From Prosapia bicincta (Eukaryota > Arthropoda > Insecta > Hemiptera > Cercopidae), in NCBI GenBank assembly GCA_036971475.1, contig JBAIZL010000006.1:8930656-8994655 (forward strand): a stretch of 64,000 bases of DNA. The letters run 5' to 3'. A program made the position numbers and the translations under genes. This document shows, one piece after another, positions 1-11,013 of the stretch. Below the pieces are notes generated by a model. The model saw only the letters and a list, made by a program, of their open reading frames with translations. It searched no databases and was not told where the DNA came from. Each line of letters begins with the position of its first letter. Position 1 is the first letter of the stretch.

Positions 1-1321
1 AGTACAGTTTATCGAGTTTATTTTGTTTACTTTCCGATAAACCTTTCCTAGCGGCTAACTATTGCGTGGATTCTACATTCCAAACTACCTGGCAAGGTCA
101 ATGAGCTGGCTTGTAAACATTCTAATAAAATACGACAACAATTCTACTTATCATATTAAAACGGAACGAAACTTGCCTTTTAAATTCTCTATCTTTAGAT
201 TGTACAGTTTATAAAACTGGCTTGTGTCCAGATTATCGAAGTCCACTTGATAAATCTGGGTTGCTTCTGATTTTAATGCAAAGTTTCTATTTTCGACCTT
301 GATCGTCAGTACACAAGTTTTCTTGTTTTATATTGTACAGTGATAGTCTGATCTAACGACCCACTATTTCATGCACACAAATTTCTTGTTTGATTTTGCA
401 AAAGTCTGTCCGCGTATTTGTTGTACAAGTTATTAAGATTCGCCTGCTATCTCTCTGATTGTTGCTTGATTTAACCCGCTTGTTTGATTTAAGCAGTGGA
501 TGTAGCTCGCCAATGTTTGCTCAGTACACAAACTTCCTGACTAATACTTTTGTAATGTTGATTTAGTTATTAAATAGTTTGTTTTAGATTTTAAACATTT
601 GTCCCTTTACAAACAAGTAGCTAATCTTAATGTCTAGATTTAACTACTGCTTATTCTTGTTTTTACATTAAATCAGTTTATGAATCTTTTTGACAATTTA
701 ATTCCTGCCTAACTTAGCTTATCGCTCGCGTACTGGTTCTATTACTGAACAACATTCTAAATTGGCATTTCCGTATTTTCAGGATTATGATCGGTGTAAA
801 GTTCACATTCTAGAATCCCTTTACTTGTCATAAAACTTCTTAATGTTTTTAACATCATATACAATTTTACAGAATACATTACAAGATATTTTATAATTGT
901 TGACACAGTTGATTTGATTAATTGTAACAAATCAAGTTATTGTTCCTGAGTTTGCCTTTTCTCTCGTAAACATTTCCATTAAATATTTTTGGAATATCCG
1001 TAGAACATCTTATTGACTTTGTCCTGTTTTAAATACATTTTGGTACGTCCGGCTTATTTTGTTACAAGGAATGCTTTTATAAACTCGTTCCCCGCCCGTC
1101 CACCGGATATTTCCTTGCGGCTGTGTTTACAAACACAAGTGATTGCCCTTAACCTTGAGCCTTTGTTTACCTTTGTTCGACTCGGTGGGTCTTTCATTCA
1201 AACATCTGACTATTTTATTATGAATTATCTCAACCTAGACAATTCTGGTTTATTTAAAACACAGCGGTTATTTATTGGTACTGCCTTTCTTAATAGTATT
1301 TAGTTTTAAGATATTTTTTAC
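1..1321. other. T-rich region downstream of protease frame, no RT seen
   Basis: Read on the minus strand this would be the continuation of the retrotransposon, but I find no reverse transcriptase, RNase H or integrase motifs in any frame. A TATAAAA box on the minus strand (plus 1074-1080) lies in a more GC-rich patch and could belong to a promoter or LTR. No sequence here matches the 4609-6177 candidate LTR. Confidence 0.4.
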
Positions 1322-2765
1322 TTATCCATAAAACCTTTCATTAAACACGTCTGAATAACTGTTTAGCAATTCTGGTAACTTCAACATTTCTTGTTTATTT
1401 AATATGCCGTGATTATTTGTATTTTCCAATTTAAGCGTATTTATTTTTAGATACGTTTTACGCGTTCTGGTTTTCTTTCGGCGTTTTGTGTTACGCCATT
1501 GTGCGTAATTCCTGTATTTTATTTTTATTTTTGATTTGTTTTTACTTGGTTTATTTTGATAATTTTTATACTGGTGAGATTTACTTCTAAATTTATTTTT
1601 AGCAAACAATTTGGACTTCATTTTCAAGCAAGATTGATTAGAATTAAAGTGCTTTGGAATTCTTGTTAAGTCTAACGGATTTGTTTCCCGACAATTAGGT
1701 CTTTCCCTAACTTGTTGGAATTTTATTTGTTTCGGCTTGTAGCCATTTTTATTTAATTCGTTGAATCCTCCCTCGTCATTATTTAATTTGTTTGTTGTAG
1801 GCTTGGTTAACCCATTTTTTGCTTTGTTTAAGCCCGTTAGCTTACTTGATTCCGTTCTTTCACAGTTTAATAATTCACTCTTCCTCGAATTTTCGCACAA
1901 CTTGTTATTTAAATTTTTGGTAACCTCATTCTTAACCTTATTCGTTGACAATTGTTTTAATTTTATTTTCTGTTCCCCGCTTGTATCGGTGGAACATTTT
2001 ACATTTTTAGTCATATTTTTGTTTCGTGTTTGTTTATTTTTTAGTTTGTCATCGCCTAACTCGCACAAGGACCCATCTTCCTGATCCTTTCCCGTGAACA
2101 GCCCCTTCTGCACGCTATTCACTATCGGGCACTCCAATGTCGGCTCTACAGGTGTTAATTCGCCGTCGTTAATTTGCCCGTCTATATAAGACGGATCTAT
2201 TATATTTATTTCCTGTTCCCCGCTTGTAACGTCGGAACATATTACATTTTTGTTAGTATTTTTGTTTGTTATTTTATTAATTTTATTACATCCTATCTCT
2301 TGTTTTATATTATTTTTATTATTATTCGATACAAGAAACTCCTGGTGCAGCAGATATCCATCAATCTCATACGTCATGAACGATCTCTCCATGTTTATCC
2401 GGGCTTTTAACGCACACAAAGTATTTGCTCCCAAGATGAGGTCAACCCGTAGATTGTCCACAATCAAGAAAACAAATTCCTTTGTGTGTCCGTTTAATGT
2501 TAGAGGTAGCATCGTTTGTAATTTGACTCGTTTGCAGGTTGACCCTAATGCTGTGACTATCGCTACATTAGCTATAGGTAGCTCATAGAATAAATTCCCG
2601 TTTTGTTTTAGGGCTATGTATTTTTCTGTTTTAATCACAGACATTTGGGCACCTGTATCAACTTGTGCAATAAACTTATGGTCTTTAATTTCGCACTCTA
2701 TCACTGGACACTGGTCTATATTCTCCAGTTTTACAACCGAGTCAATTCTTTCCTCTAAAAATCGT
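1322..2765 (-). pseudogene. pro: Retropepsin-type protease frame of the Gypsy-like element, no RT attached
   Basis: Shortly into this minus-strand frame comes VDTGAQMSVI, the catalytic DTG-type aspartate of retroviral-like proteases. About 75 residues later comes LILGANTL, the second conserved element (ILG). A long Asn/Lys-rich linker of about 300 residues follows, ending in LLNSYSDVFNERFYG before the stop at 1322. That last string resembles the entry to the reverse transcriptase of Ty3/Gypsy pol, but no RT follows. There is no good ATG: the frame is open from near 2765 and the candidate gag -1 frame stops about there, at a T-run, so one frame break lies between them. Likely a defective or pol-deleted element. 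The long linker is unusual. Confidence 0.65.
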
Positions 2766-2924
2766 CCCTAATAGACATGGAAAAACCGCCTAGCCTGATC
2801 TTATTATGATGGTAAACCGGCTTTTCCTTCGGTCTCTCGCTCTGAATTATTTTTGACTTCTTTGTGCTTCGGATCTCTAACCTGGTTAACTTATCTCCCT
2901 GATTGTTGCCAGAGATCCTTATAT

Positions 2925-4301
2925 TTAGTTTTTTGGCTTGTGGTCGCTTGGTCCGGGGATAGGCGATTTAGGATGAGGGTTTTTAGGATACTTGGTCTCT
3001 TGGTATTTTGCGGTATCACCATGGGACCTTAGGTTAGGGTTAGGTTGTTGGTTTGGAGCAACCTGCCTCTGTTGACTTCTTTGAGCGATCCCATTACCAT
3101 TGCCGTTATCAGTAACGCTGTCTAGCTGTTGTAGGAAAACTATCGCTTGTTTGATGTTACTTGTGGGGTTCCCCACACTAGCTAGCTGAACGTTACTCCC
3201 AAAGTGTTTCATTAACATGAAAATGAGATGGTTCTCTGGGATTATCGGGTCTAAGTTTTTCGCCCTGTTTACCATCATAATAAAATACTCTGCCATAGAG
3301 TATGGTCCATTATTATGGTAGCGCCCTTGATTTATCTGTCTGCGTACCCTATCCTGCTGGCGATAACTCCAGAAATGCTCGGTGAATTCCTGCCTGAATT
3401 CAGAATAAGTTTCTGTATTGTTTTTTATGGCTTTCCACCATGCATCCGCTGCCCCTTTCAAATATCGCTCTACAATTCTTAATTTTGCAGTCTCGTCCAT
3501 AGTATTGTCTATTTCAGAAAATAGATCTTCTATTTCCCCTAGGAATGTCATTGGATCTTCCTTGTCATTCCCCCAGAACTCAATCCTACGGTACGTAGCC
3601 TCCCCGTTCCTGTCTATTACCCTTGGTAAGCAAACTTGTGTTACTATTCCCGCTCCAGCGGTTTGCTTTACCTTTGCAACTTGTTGCTTTACCGATTTAA
3701 TGTCCTCTTGGATATCCTGTACTTTCTCGTTTAATTTAGCCGTTTTTGTTTCCGTTTTAGTTTTTAATCTCTCTATTTCCGTTTCATGTTCGCTTAACTT
3801 TTCATATATATGACTTGTCTTAGCCTCATTTTCTTTTTGGTAGTCATCGAACTTTCCCTGGAAAGCCTCCCATAAATGTCGTCTTTCCATTTTCTCTTCC
3901 TCCCTCCATTGTTTTTCTCTGTCCTCTCTCTCCTTCTCCTTTTGTTTTTCTCTGTCTTCTCTCTCCTTCTCCTTTTGTTTTTCTCTGTCTTCTCTCTCCT
4001 TCTCTCTCTGTTTTGCTTCCTCCCTCTCTTTCTCTCTCAATTGTTTTTCTTCCTCTCTCCATTGTTTTTCTTTGTCTTCTCTCTCCTTCGCCCTTTGTTC
4101 TGCTTCCTCTCTCAATCGTTTTTCTCTTTCATCTCTCTCCTTCTCCCTTTGTTTTACTTCCTCCTTCTCTTTCTCTCTCAATTGTTTCTCCTCCTCTCTC
4201 AATCGCTTCGCTTCCGCCTTCTCTTTCTCTCGCTCTTCTTTGTCTTTTTCCTCCTTTGCCTTGAAATAGGCCATCAATTTATCTATCTCGGGTTTTGACA
4301 T
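2925..4301 (-). CDS. gag: Ty3/Gypsy-like retrotransposon Gag
   Basis: 458 residues from the ATG at 4301 (minus strand). Residues about 10-150 are an extremely charged Lys/Glu/Arg coiled coil built partly from 11-residue units (core EREDREKQKEK, 33-nt period). Residues about 150-210 remain coiled coil. Residues about 220-400 are a retrotransposon-gag capsid-type region, with the LKGAADAWW and FRQEFTEHFW motifs typical of that family. The Gln/Asn/Pro-rich C-terminus has no visible zinc knuckle. Gag would package element RNA in cytoplasmic particles. The frame is intact, so this copy or its parent was active fairly recently. It ends at a slippery heptamer leading towards the protease frame. Confidence 0.8.
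   Translation of the reverse strand: MSKPEIDKLMAYFKAKEEKDKEEREKEKAEAKRLREEEKQLREKEKEEVKQREKERDEREKRLREEAEQRAKEREDKEKQWREEEKQLREKEREEAKQREKEREDREKQKEKEREDREKQKEKEREDREKQWREEEKMERRHLWEAFQGKFDDYQKENEAKTSHIYEKLSEHETEIERLKTKTETKTAKLNEKVQDIQEDIKSVKQQVAKVKQTAGAGIVTQVCLPRVIDRNGEATYRRIEFWGNDKEDPMTFLGEIEDLFSEIDNTMDETAKLRIVERYLKGAADAWWKAIKNNTETYSEFRQEFTEHFWSYRQQDRVRRQINQGRYHNNGPYSMAEYFIMMVNRAKNLDPIIPENHLIFMLMKHFGSNVQLASVGNPTSNIKQAIVFLQQLDSVTDNGNGNGIAQRSQQRQVAPNQQPNPNLRSHGDTAKYQETKYPKNPHPKSPIPGPSDHKPKN
2928..2934 (-). promoter_or_regulatory. Candidate -1 ribosomal frameshift heptamer at end of gag
   Basis: On the minus strand the last gag codons contain A AAA AAC in the zero-frame register required for tandem -1 slippage, directly followed by the gag stop TAA. 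In the -1 frame an open stretch runs from here to a stop near 2757, heading towards the protease frame. A downstream pseudoknot was not assessed. Confidence 0.6.
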
Positions 4302-4586
4302 TTTGATTTACTATTTAATATTCAATTATTTATTTATGTACTTATTCCTTTCTTTTCGATTTGGTTTAGGCCAGATGGTTCCTACCCGCTCTTTCGACTA
4401 GATCCTTATTCAAATTTATTTATTTATTTATTTTATTGGTACGCTCTTGGATTTGTTCAATTTATATTATTATTTAAAAATTTAATTACATTATTCAAAA
4501 CATTTTGACTTCATTTATTTAAACTATCTCGATTCATTTCTATTATTTAATTATTCAATTTTGATATAGGGAACCTGTTCAAAGGC

Positions 4587-4604
4587 CCTACCGTATGGGC
4601 GCCA
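4587..4604 (-). other. Candidate primer-binding site of the Gypsy-like element
   Basis: On the minus strand the sequence begins TGGCGCCCATACGG, starting with the complement of a tRNA 3' CCA and resembling the start of lysine-tRNA-type primer sites used by many Gypsy elements. It lies 4 bases from a TG...CA-type LTR edge at 4609 and about 290 bases before the gag start, which is the expected place. The match to a specific tRNA is imperfect beyond the first ten bases. Confidence 0.5.
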
Positions 4605-4608
4605 ATTC

Positions 4609-6177
4609 TGCAACGTCCCCCCACCTCTTCTCTACCTCTACCGTCCCTTACCACCGCATCTCCACGCGGTCGTCTGCTTGCGTTGTTTAAATCCTTTCTT
4701 GCAGAATACTAAAATTTAATTGTTTTCAAGAAAACATATTTATAAACAACCAAAACTCTGCCTATCACCCTGCTGGTAAAACCGTGCTAAACTCCCAGAG
4801 TTAAGTGTATGTTTCCTGCTCGTAGGGCCAAACCCACAACAAGCCTATTCCCGCTGACTACTATTTAATATACGTATAAACACTCCTAAATTAGTGTATC
4901 AATTGTGTCTGGTCTAAGTATAGTCACACATGTCAAATTCATAGTCAGCTGGAAAGAAACACATTTAGAATAATACACATAAAAAACACAGAGTCTTACC
5001 ACCTGATGATGATCTGCAGAAACAGCAAGGGAACGTGCAAAATATGATTGTGTTTAAAAATACCTATTTTAAAAGGCTCCTGTGTCCTCTTAAACACAAT
5101 CTGCCAGTAGATAAATCTCTGGACTTTTATTACAAAAAACCAACTAATCTTTAGACTAGCTCATGAAATTAGTAGAGAGAAACTCTTTAAAACATTAGGC
5201 TTTATCTATTGCCATTTAATGAAATTTAATTAAATTTGTGTACTGATTTGATAATCATTTTTATATTAGTTGGAAAAAGCTAAACAGTTTTTATTGGTTA
5301 TTTGACACAGGATGGAATGCAAATAATCTTGATTTTTATGACATATTTAACTCTATTTATTGAAATAAAAAAAAGAAAATTTATCCTTTAAAGTATTACA
5401 CAATTATATTAGCAAAACAATTCACTGAATTACTTCTTGTTTCTTATGCTTTAAAAAATTATACTTTGCATATAGATTGATAACATAACATAAAATTATT
5501 TTCAAAATTACACATAATAATATTTTATCTACTATATGGAATTGGTAAATTCATAACTTATGACCTTTAATTTTTAAATTTATAATATTCGAAAATTTCT
5601 CATTTTCTTTAAATAAACGGCTTATGGCCAAAAACCTTTTGTAATTTTAATATTCGTTATTTTAAATATTCTGAGCACATAAATTCATTTACTTAGCATA
5701 CAATTTATTTAAATTTTATAAAGAGTGAAGTCATTGTTTTAAGCTTGCAAATTTGTTTGAATTTAATAAAATTAACTAACTAAATTTGACGTGACTGATT
5801 TCGAATAAAGAAAATGACTTGCCAAAGATGTTCTTGCCGGTCCTTGGGGTCCCTTGTCTGGATTCCCTGGTCCTTGGACACCGGAAGTCGCCATCCCTGG
5901 TTCGTCGGTGGTGGTTTCCCTCTATTCGAGCGTCCTGGAGGCTGAGTCTGGAGCCTTCATCCTTGGTGGTCCTGGATGTCGAAAGCGCTGAGGTTATTGT
6001 CCATCTGGCCTGCTGACGGTCTCTACTCGCGGTCCAGCATAGCGTCCCGCGGCACCTCGTGTTAGAAAATTTTTACAGACTGTCTCTAAAGGCTTAGAGA
6101 CCAAGTATATATAGCGGTGAATTTAACCTACCGCACCCCGCCTGCAAGTTTGCTATCGCTCGATTTATTCCTTGTAC
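4609..6177 (-). mobile_element. Tentative 5' LTR/leader of the Gypsy-like element
   Basis: The inner edge (4609) ends in TGCA on the minus strand next to the primer-binding site. The outer edge is a guess at about 6177, where the minus strand reads TGTACAAGG. A TATATATA box near 6110 followed on the minus strand by a GC-rich stretch (5820-6060) would fit an LTR promoter and leader. No second LTR copy is in the window, so neither length nor identity is proved. Open frames here have no recognisable product. Confidence 0.3.
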
Positions 6178-6620
6178 AGGCAAGTCGGGCAACGAATCTG
6201 TTTTAGCTTGCATAGTTTGATAATTAATTTTAGAACACTGAAAAATGTCTATTTTATTTAAACGGCTGTAACTTTTTTGTTTCTTAAGTTTTTTGAATTC
6301 TGTTTTCTTTAATGTTCATTCTAGGTTATTGTGGTTCTTTTGAAATGTCGATGAAAGTTCTACGTGGTTTGGTTCGAAAAATAGCTTTTTTAGGCACTTA
6401 GAATTTTTTCGCTTCACTCTCGATGTTCAAATTTAGTTAGTTATTACAACTTTATTTTATAACATTCTTTAATCTAGCTTAACTATTCTATTTACTGTCT
6501 TATTTAATTTTTCCCTCTTTAATAATTGTATAATTCCCTACTTGATTATTTTAAAAACAGCTTTATTTCTAAACAACAGGAAATTACTTATTTCCCACTT
6601 GCGACGGTCTTTCACCCCGT

Positions 6621-7034
<414 letters not shown>

Positions 7035-7222
7035 CTAAAAAATAAGTTTTCTAGTATAATAATTTTAAAATAAAAATAAGGGTATTCAAATACAAGAATT
7101 ATTTATTAATTTATATTCAAAGTTTTTCGTTGATAAACAGTACCAAAAACATCAGGAATAAATAATACAATCAAATATAATAGTTACACGTAAGTTGACC
7201 GCATTTCATTTAGCCTTTTCCT

Positions 7223-7960
7223 AGTCAATTCCTACCTGAATCAACAAAGAAAAATTTTACTCCAGTTTTATTTTTATTAAACTATTACAAATAATATAAA
7301 TATGTGAATACATATGTCAGAATAGCAATATTAAGTGGCAAAATAGAAAGCGAATTTCCTTGATATTTTCCGTTTTCCTTACTATGTATCGTGTTGGACT
7401 TATTTTTCTTTCTACTAATAACAGTACTTTTTTTTGTTGCTTGCATTGTGTTGTAGTTTCTTTTCGCTTTCCTTTCGCACTGTCTATTTGTGAAGCAAAA
7501 TTCGATATCGTTAATCCAGTTTATTTATTTATTTTATTCTTTTCATTCATTTTTAAACCTAGCTCATTATTTATGATATTGTGTAGTAACTATGGCAACA
7601 TTTTAAGATTCTGCAATGGAGGTTTCGACTATAACACGATAGGGGCAAAACAAAAATTCATATACATCTTTGAGAAATACTTTTCTAGCTATGGGGAAGT
7701 TGACTCGGTGCCAATGCGCTAAACTTCAAACATGAAGGTACTTAGTTCGAATCCGACCCATACCCCCAAATTTTTGTAATTTAATTATTGAATAAATGTT
7801 TGAACAACTGCATTAGAATCAATTGCCATTCACTATAGGTTAAAAGAAATGTATTAAACTTGATTGGATGAATAAAAACCATAGTATTTTACTAAAAATT
7901 GAAACTTTGTACAAGATATATATTAGGATAGTGTGAGCTAATAGAAGGAGTTTAAAAAAC
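7223..7960 (+). mobile_element. TIR element with internal tRNA-like segment, copy 1
   Basis: Member of a family seen at least eight times here. It opens with CAATTCCTAC...TCAACAAAGAAAA and closes with GTGTGAGCTAATAGAAGGAG. The two ends form an imperfect inverted repeat (AATTCCTNCT). Bases 7690-7768 look tRNA-derived: an A-box-like TTGACTCGGTGCC and a B-box GTTCGAATCC. That suggests a SINE captured in, or fused to, a MITE-like element. It is non-autonomous; the open frame inside has no recognisable product. Confidence 0.6.
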
Positions 7961-8044
7961 TCGGGCGTGTTAGAATAGAGTTGTTTAAAGACTTTTATGT
8001 TCATACTTGTTTTAATAAATTAGCTCCCTACAATTCCACGTGAC

Positions 8045-8986
8045 CTGTTCCTAGTACGTCTTGGGACTGAGTCTAATAATGAGGACTACATTCGAGTGAC
8101 ACTCCATCCATAGACACACTAACAAGGTATATGTAAGGCAATACCCTCCTTGACCCTTAGCACGTTTACAGTTCAGTCCCGCGTGATCTATTGCGGGTTT
8201 TTCCTGGCAGGTTTTCCTTGTGGCTAGTGAAGGGGCTATAAGAAATGGTCCGATTTCCCATGGAATAGATTCAATAGATGGTACAAGGGTAACCATGCCT
8301 AAGCCCATCACTAGGTGTAGGGGTAGTTACCTCACGAGCATGTGAGGTTAGGATGGTTCGATATCATAAGACCAAACCCATCCCCAGTGGCCTGCCAACG
8401 GACGTAGCGGTTGGTAGTTTTCGGATGGTGACTGACCATGACTACCTCCAGAGCCATCTATATCGAATCAGCCTCGAGGACTCATCTACTTGTCCTCTCC
8501 ACCTAGAAGTAAGTTACGACCGATCATCTGGGCAATAATGATGACGCCATGCAGGGACTGGCGATACTTTACTGGGCGTCACGGCGTTCTATAACACAAT
8601 CGTCACGGACGGGCTTTGGATGAAGGAGATTATGAATATTTCCCTGCTATTTAATTACCCAATAATACTTAGCCCTATCTATAGGCTTTTCATTTTAAGA
8701 CTGAAAATGATGAATAAACTTGTGATGTAGTTAGGCTTCTCCGCCTAGAAGTAAGTTACGACCGATCATCTGGGCAATAATGATGACGTCATGCAGGGAC
8801 TGGCGATACTTTACTAGGCGTCACGGCGTTCTATAACACAATCGTCACGGACGGGCTTTGGATGAAGAAGATTATGAATATTTCCCTGCTATTTAATTAT
8901 CCAATAATACTTAACCCTATCTATAGGCTTTTCATTTTAAGACTGAAAATGATGAATAACTTGTGATGTAGTTAGGCTTCTCCACA
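8045..8986. repeat. Unclassified GC-richer repeat with 242-bp tandem duplication
   Basis: Base composition is clearly less AT-rich than the flanks. Bases 8502-8743 are repeated almost exactly at 8744-8985 (period 242), starting at CCTAGAAGTAAGTTACGACC. The left part (8045-8500) contains an open minus-strand frame of 86 codons that I do not recognise. The whole may be the end of a non-LTR element, but no motif supports that. Confidence 0.55.
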
Positions 8987-9652
8987 TAGGCTAAACCTAT
9001 TTGTACAAAGTCTCATTTTATGACTTAGAAGTCCAAAAAATATTATTTCTCATAATAAAATATTAACGTATTACGTACAGTGTTTTCCTTTGGTTAACAA
9101 ATTAATTAAATTACAATTTTAATACTTTTCTTAATAAATTATATAATAAACTTAGTTTTACCTTTATTTACATTTATTTAACATTTTAAAAAAAAGTAAA
9201 ATGTGTTTTAATCAGCACTACTGAGTCTATTCCTACAATAATTCATAGACATTGTAGCATACCTTAAACTTTTGACGGACGTAAAATTTTCAGTTGTTAT
9301 ATACTGATCAGAGTGAAAATGTTTATTAAATTGTCAAAGTGCCACTCCTATAATTTTCCCGCTCTAGGCTACAGTCTACTTGGCCTATTTAGACACCCGG
9401 TCCTATGTAAATACAGTTAACACATATTTATTTCATGTTATCCCCTCATGAACAGTGACAATAAATTGTACATTGTTTGGTATCAATTCTCTTGTACTGT
9501 TGTCCAGAACTAATTTATGCTAAACTTTCTGAGGTGTGTTATGGTATTTTAAAGATTAGAGTTCGATCAAGGTAGCACCATTAGGTTACTAATAAACAGA
9601 GCGCCGGAATGAATACTGGCCATCCTAATCATCTGCCTTTGTGTAAGTGAGG
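8987..9652. other. AT-rich spacer
   Basis: No gene, repeat or RNA recognised. Confidence 0.5.
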
Positions 9653-9654
9653 AC

Positions 9655-10149
<495 letters not shown>

Positions 10150-11013
10150 GCCTACATCATTTTACATAACTATTTTATATACAATCGAAATATTGAATGC
10201 AATCGATTGTATATGCTTTACAATGGAAATGTAAATAAATAAAATGTTTTTGAAGTTGAAGAAGTTTTATTTATTTATAATTAAATATTAAACCACAGTT
10301 ACTCTAAGCTATTATTAACTTAAACTAAAACTTTTGAATCTTTGACACAGCGTATAAATAATTCAAGTGGCTTGCCATTTTTCATTAACTGAAATAAACA
10401 AAAACTTTGCGTAAAGAAAAACTCATATCTCTGTCTCTACGATACATTTACATGCGAAATGAAATATTTACTCTCATTACGCTACAAAGTACGAAAGGTT
10501 AAATTTAACCGCAAAGGGAGAAACAATGAGGGAAATTAAGTTAGTAGGTTGGCAACTTGGTTTGCTCTTATAGCTGGAGTTAGTTGCATTTGAAGTGTTT
10601 TCATTTCTTGCGGGATTAAAAGTACAATAAAACAGAAAAAGTATTGCTTAGAGTTGACTTTGTCTGCCTATTGTTTGTTGGTGATCGTCTCAAGCGTAGA
10701 TTGTGAACTGTTTTTTTTCTGTAAAGTAAAGACTCATTATATAACTTTAAATTTCATTGAAAAATTTATTTTAATCGTTTTTTATTCATAAATAATTATT
10801 TCTAACGTCATTTTCATTTCCAAAACTTATCTAAGTAGCATATTTGAGAATGTGATGAAATGCAAATTTATCAAGCACTATATCTTTCAAAATCAAACTT
10901 TTTGAAAAAAAATATTATGAATGTCCAGTTCTTTTATTGCATAGAAGGAAATATGAACATGCCTATAGGCAACGACTTGTACAGCGAATATCGTGGCTCA
11001 ACCGTGTCACTAA
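10150..11013. other. AT-rich spacer before satellite 1
   Basis: No gene recognised. Confidence 0.5.

Noticed and set aside
1013..1303. 96-codon plus-strand frame
   Set aside because: No recognisable motif, T-rich composition, and opposite strand to the retrotransposon.
3418..4298. Plus-strand frames opposite gag
   Set aside because: Mirror of the CT-rich gag repeats, giving Leu/Ser/Phe-rich low-complexity translations.
5819..6016. GC-rich 65-codon frame as a host exon
   Set aside because: No protein motif, no coding neighbour, and its place fits better with a leader or LTR of the retrotransposon.
7690..7768. Functional tRNA gene
   Set aside because: A- and B-box-like strings are present, but the cloverleaf is poor and the segment recurs within an interspersed repeat family.
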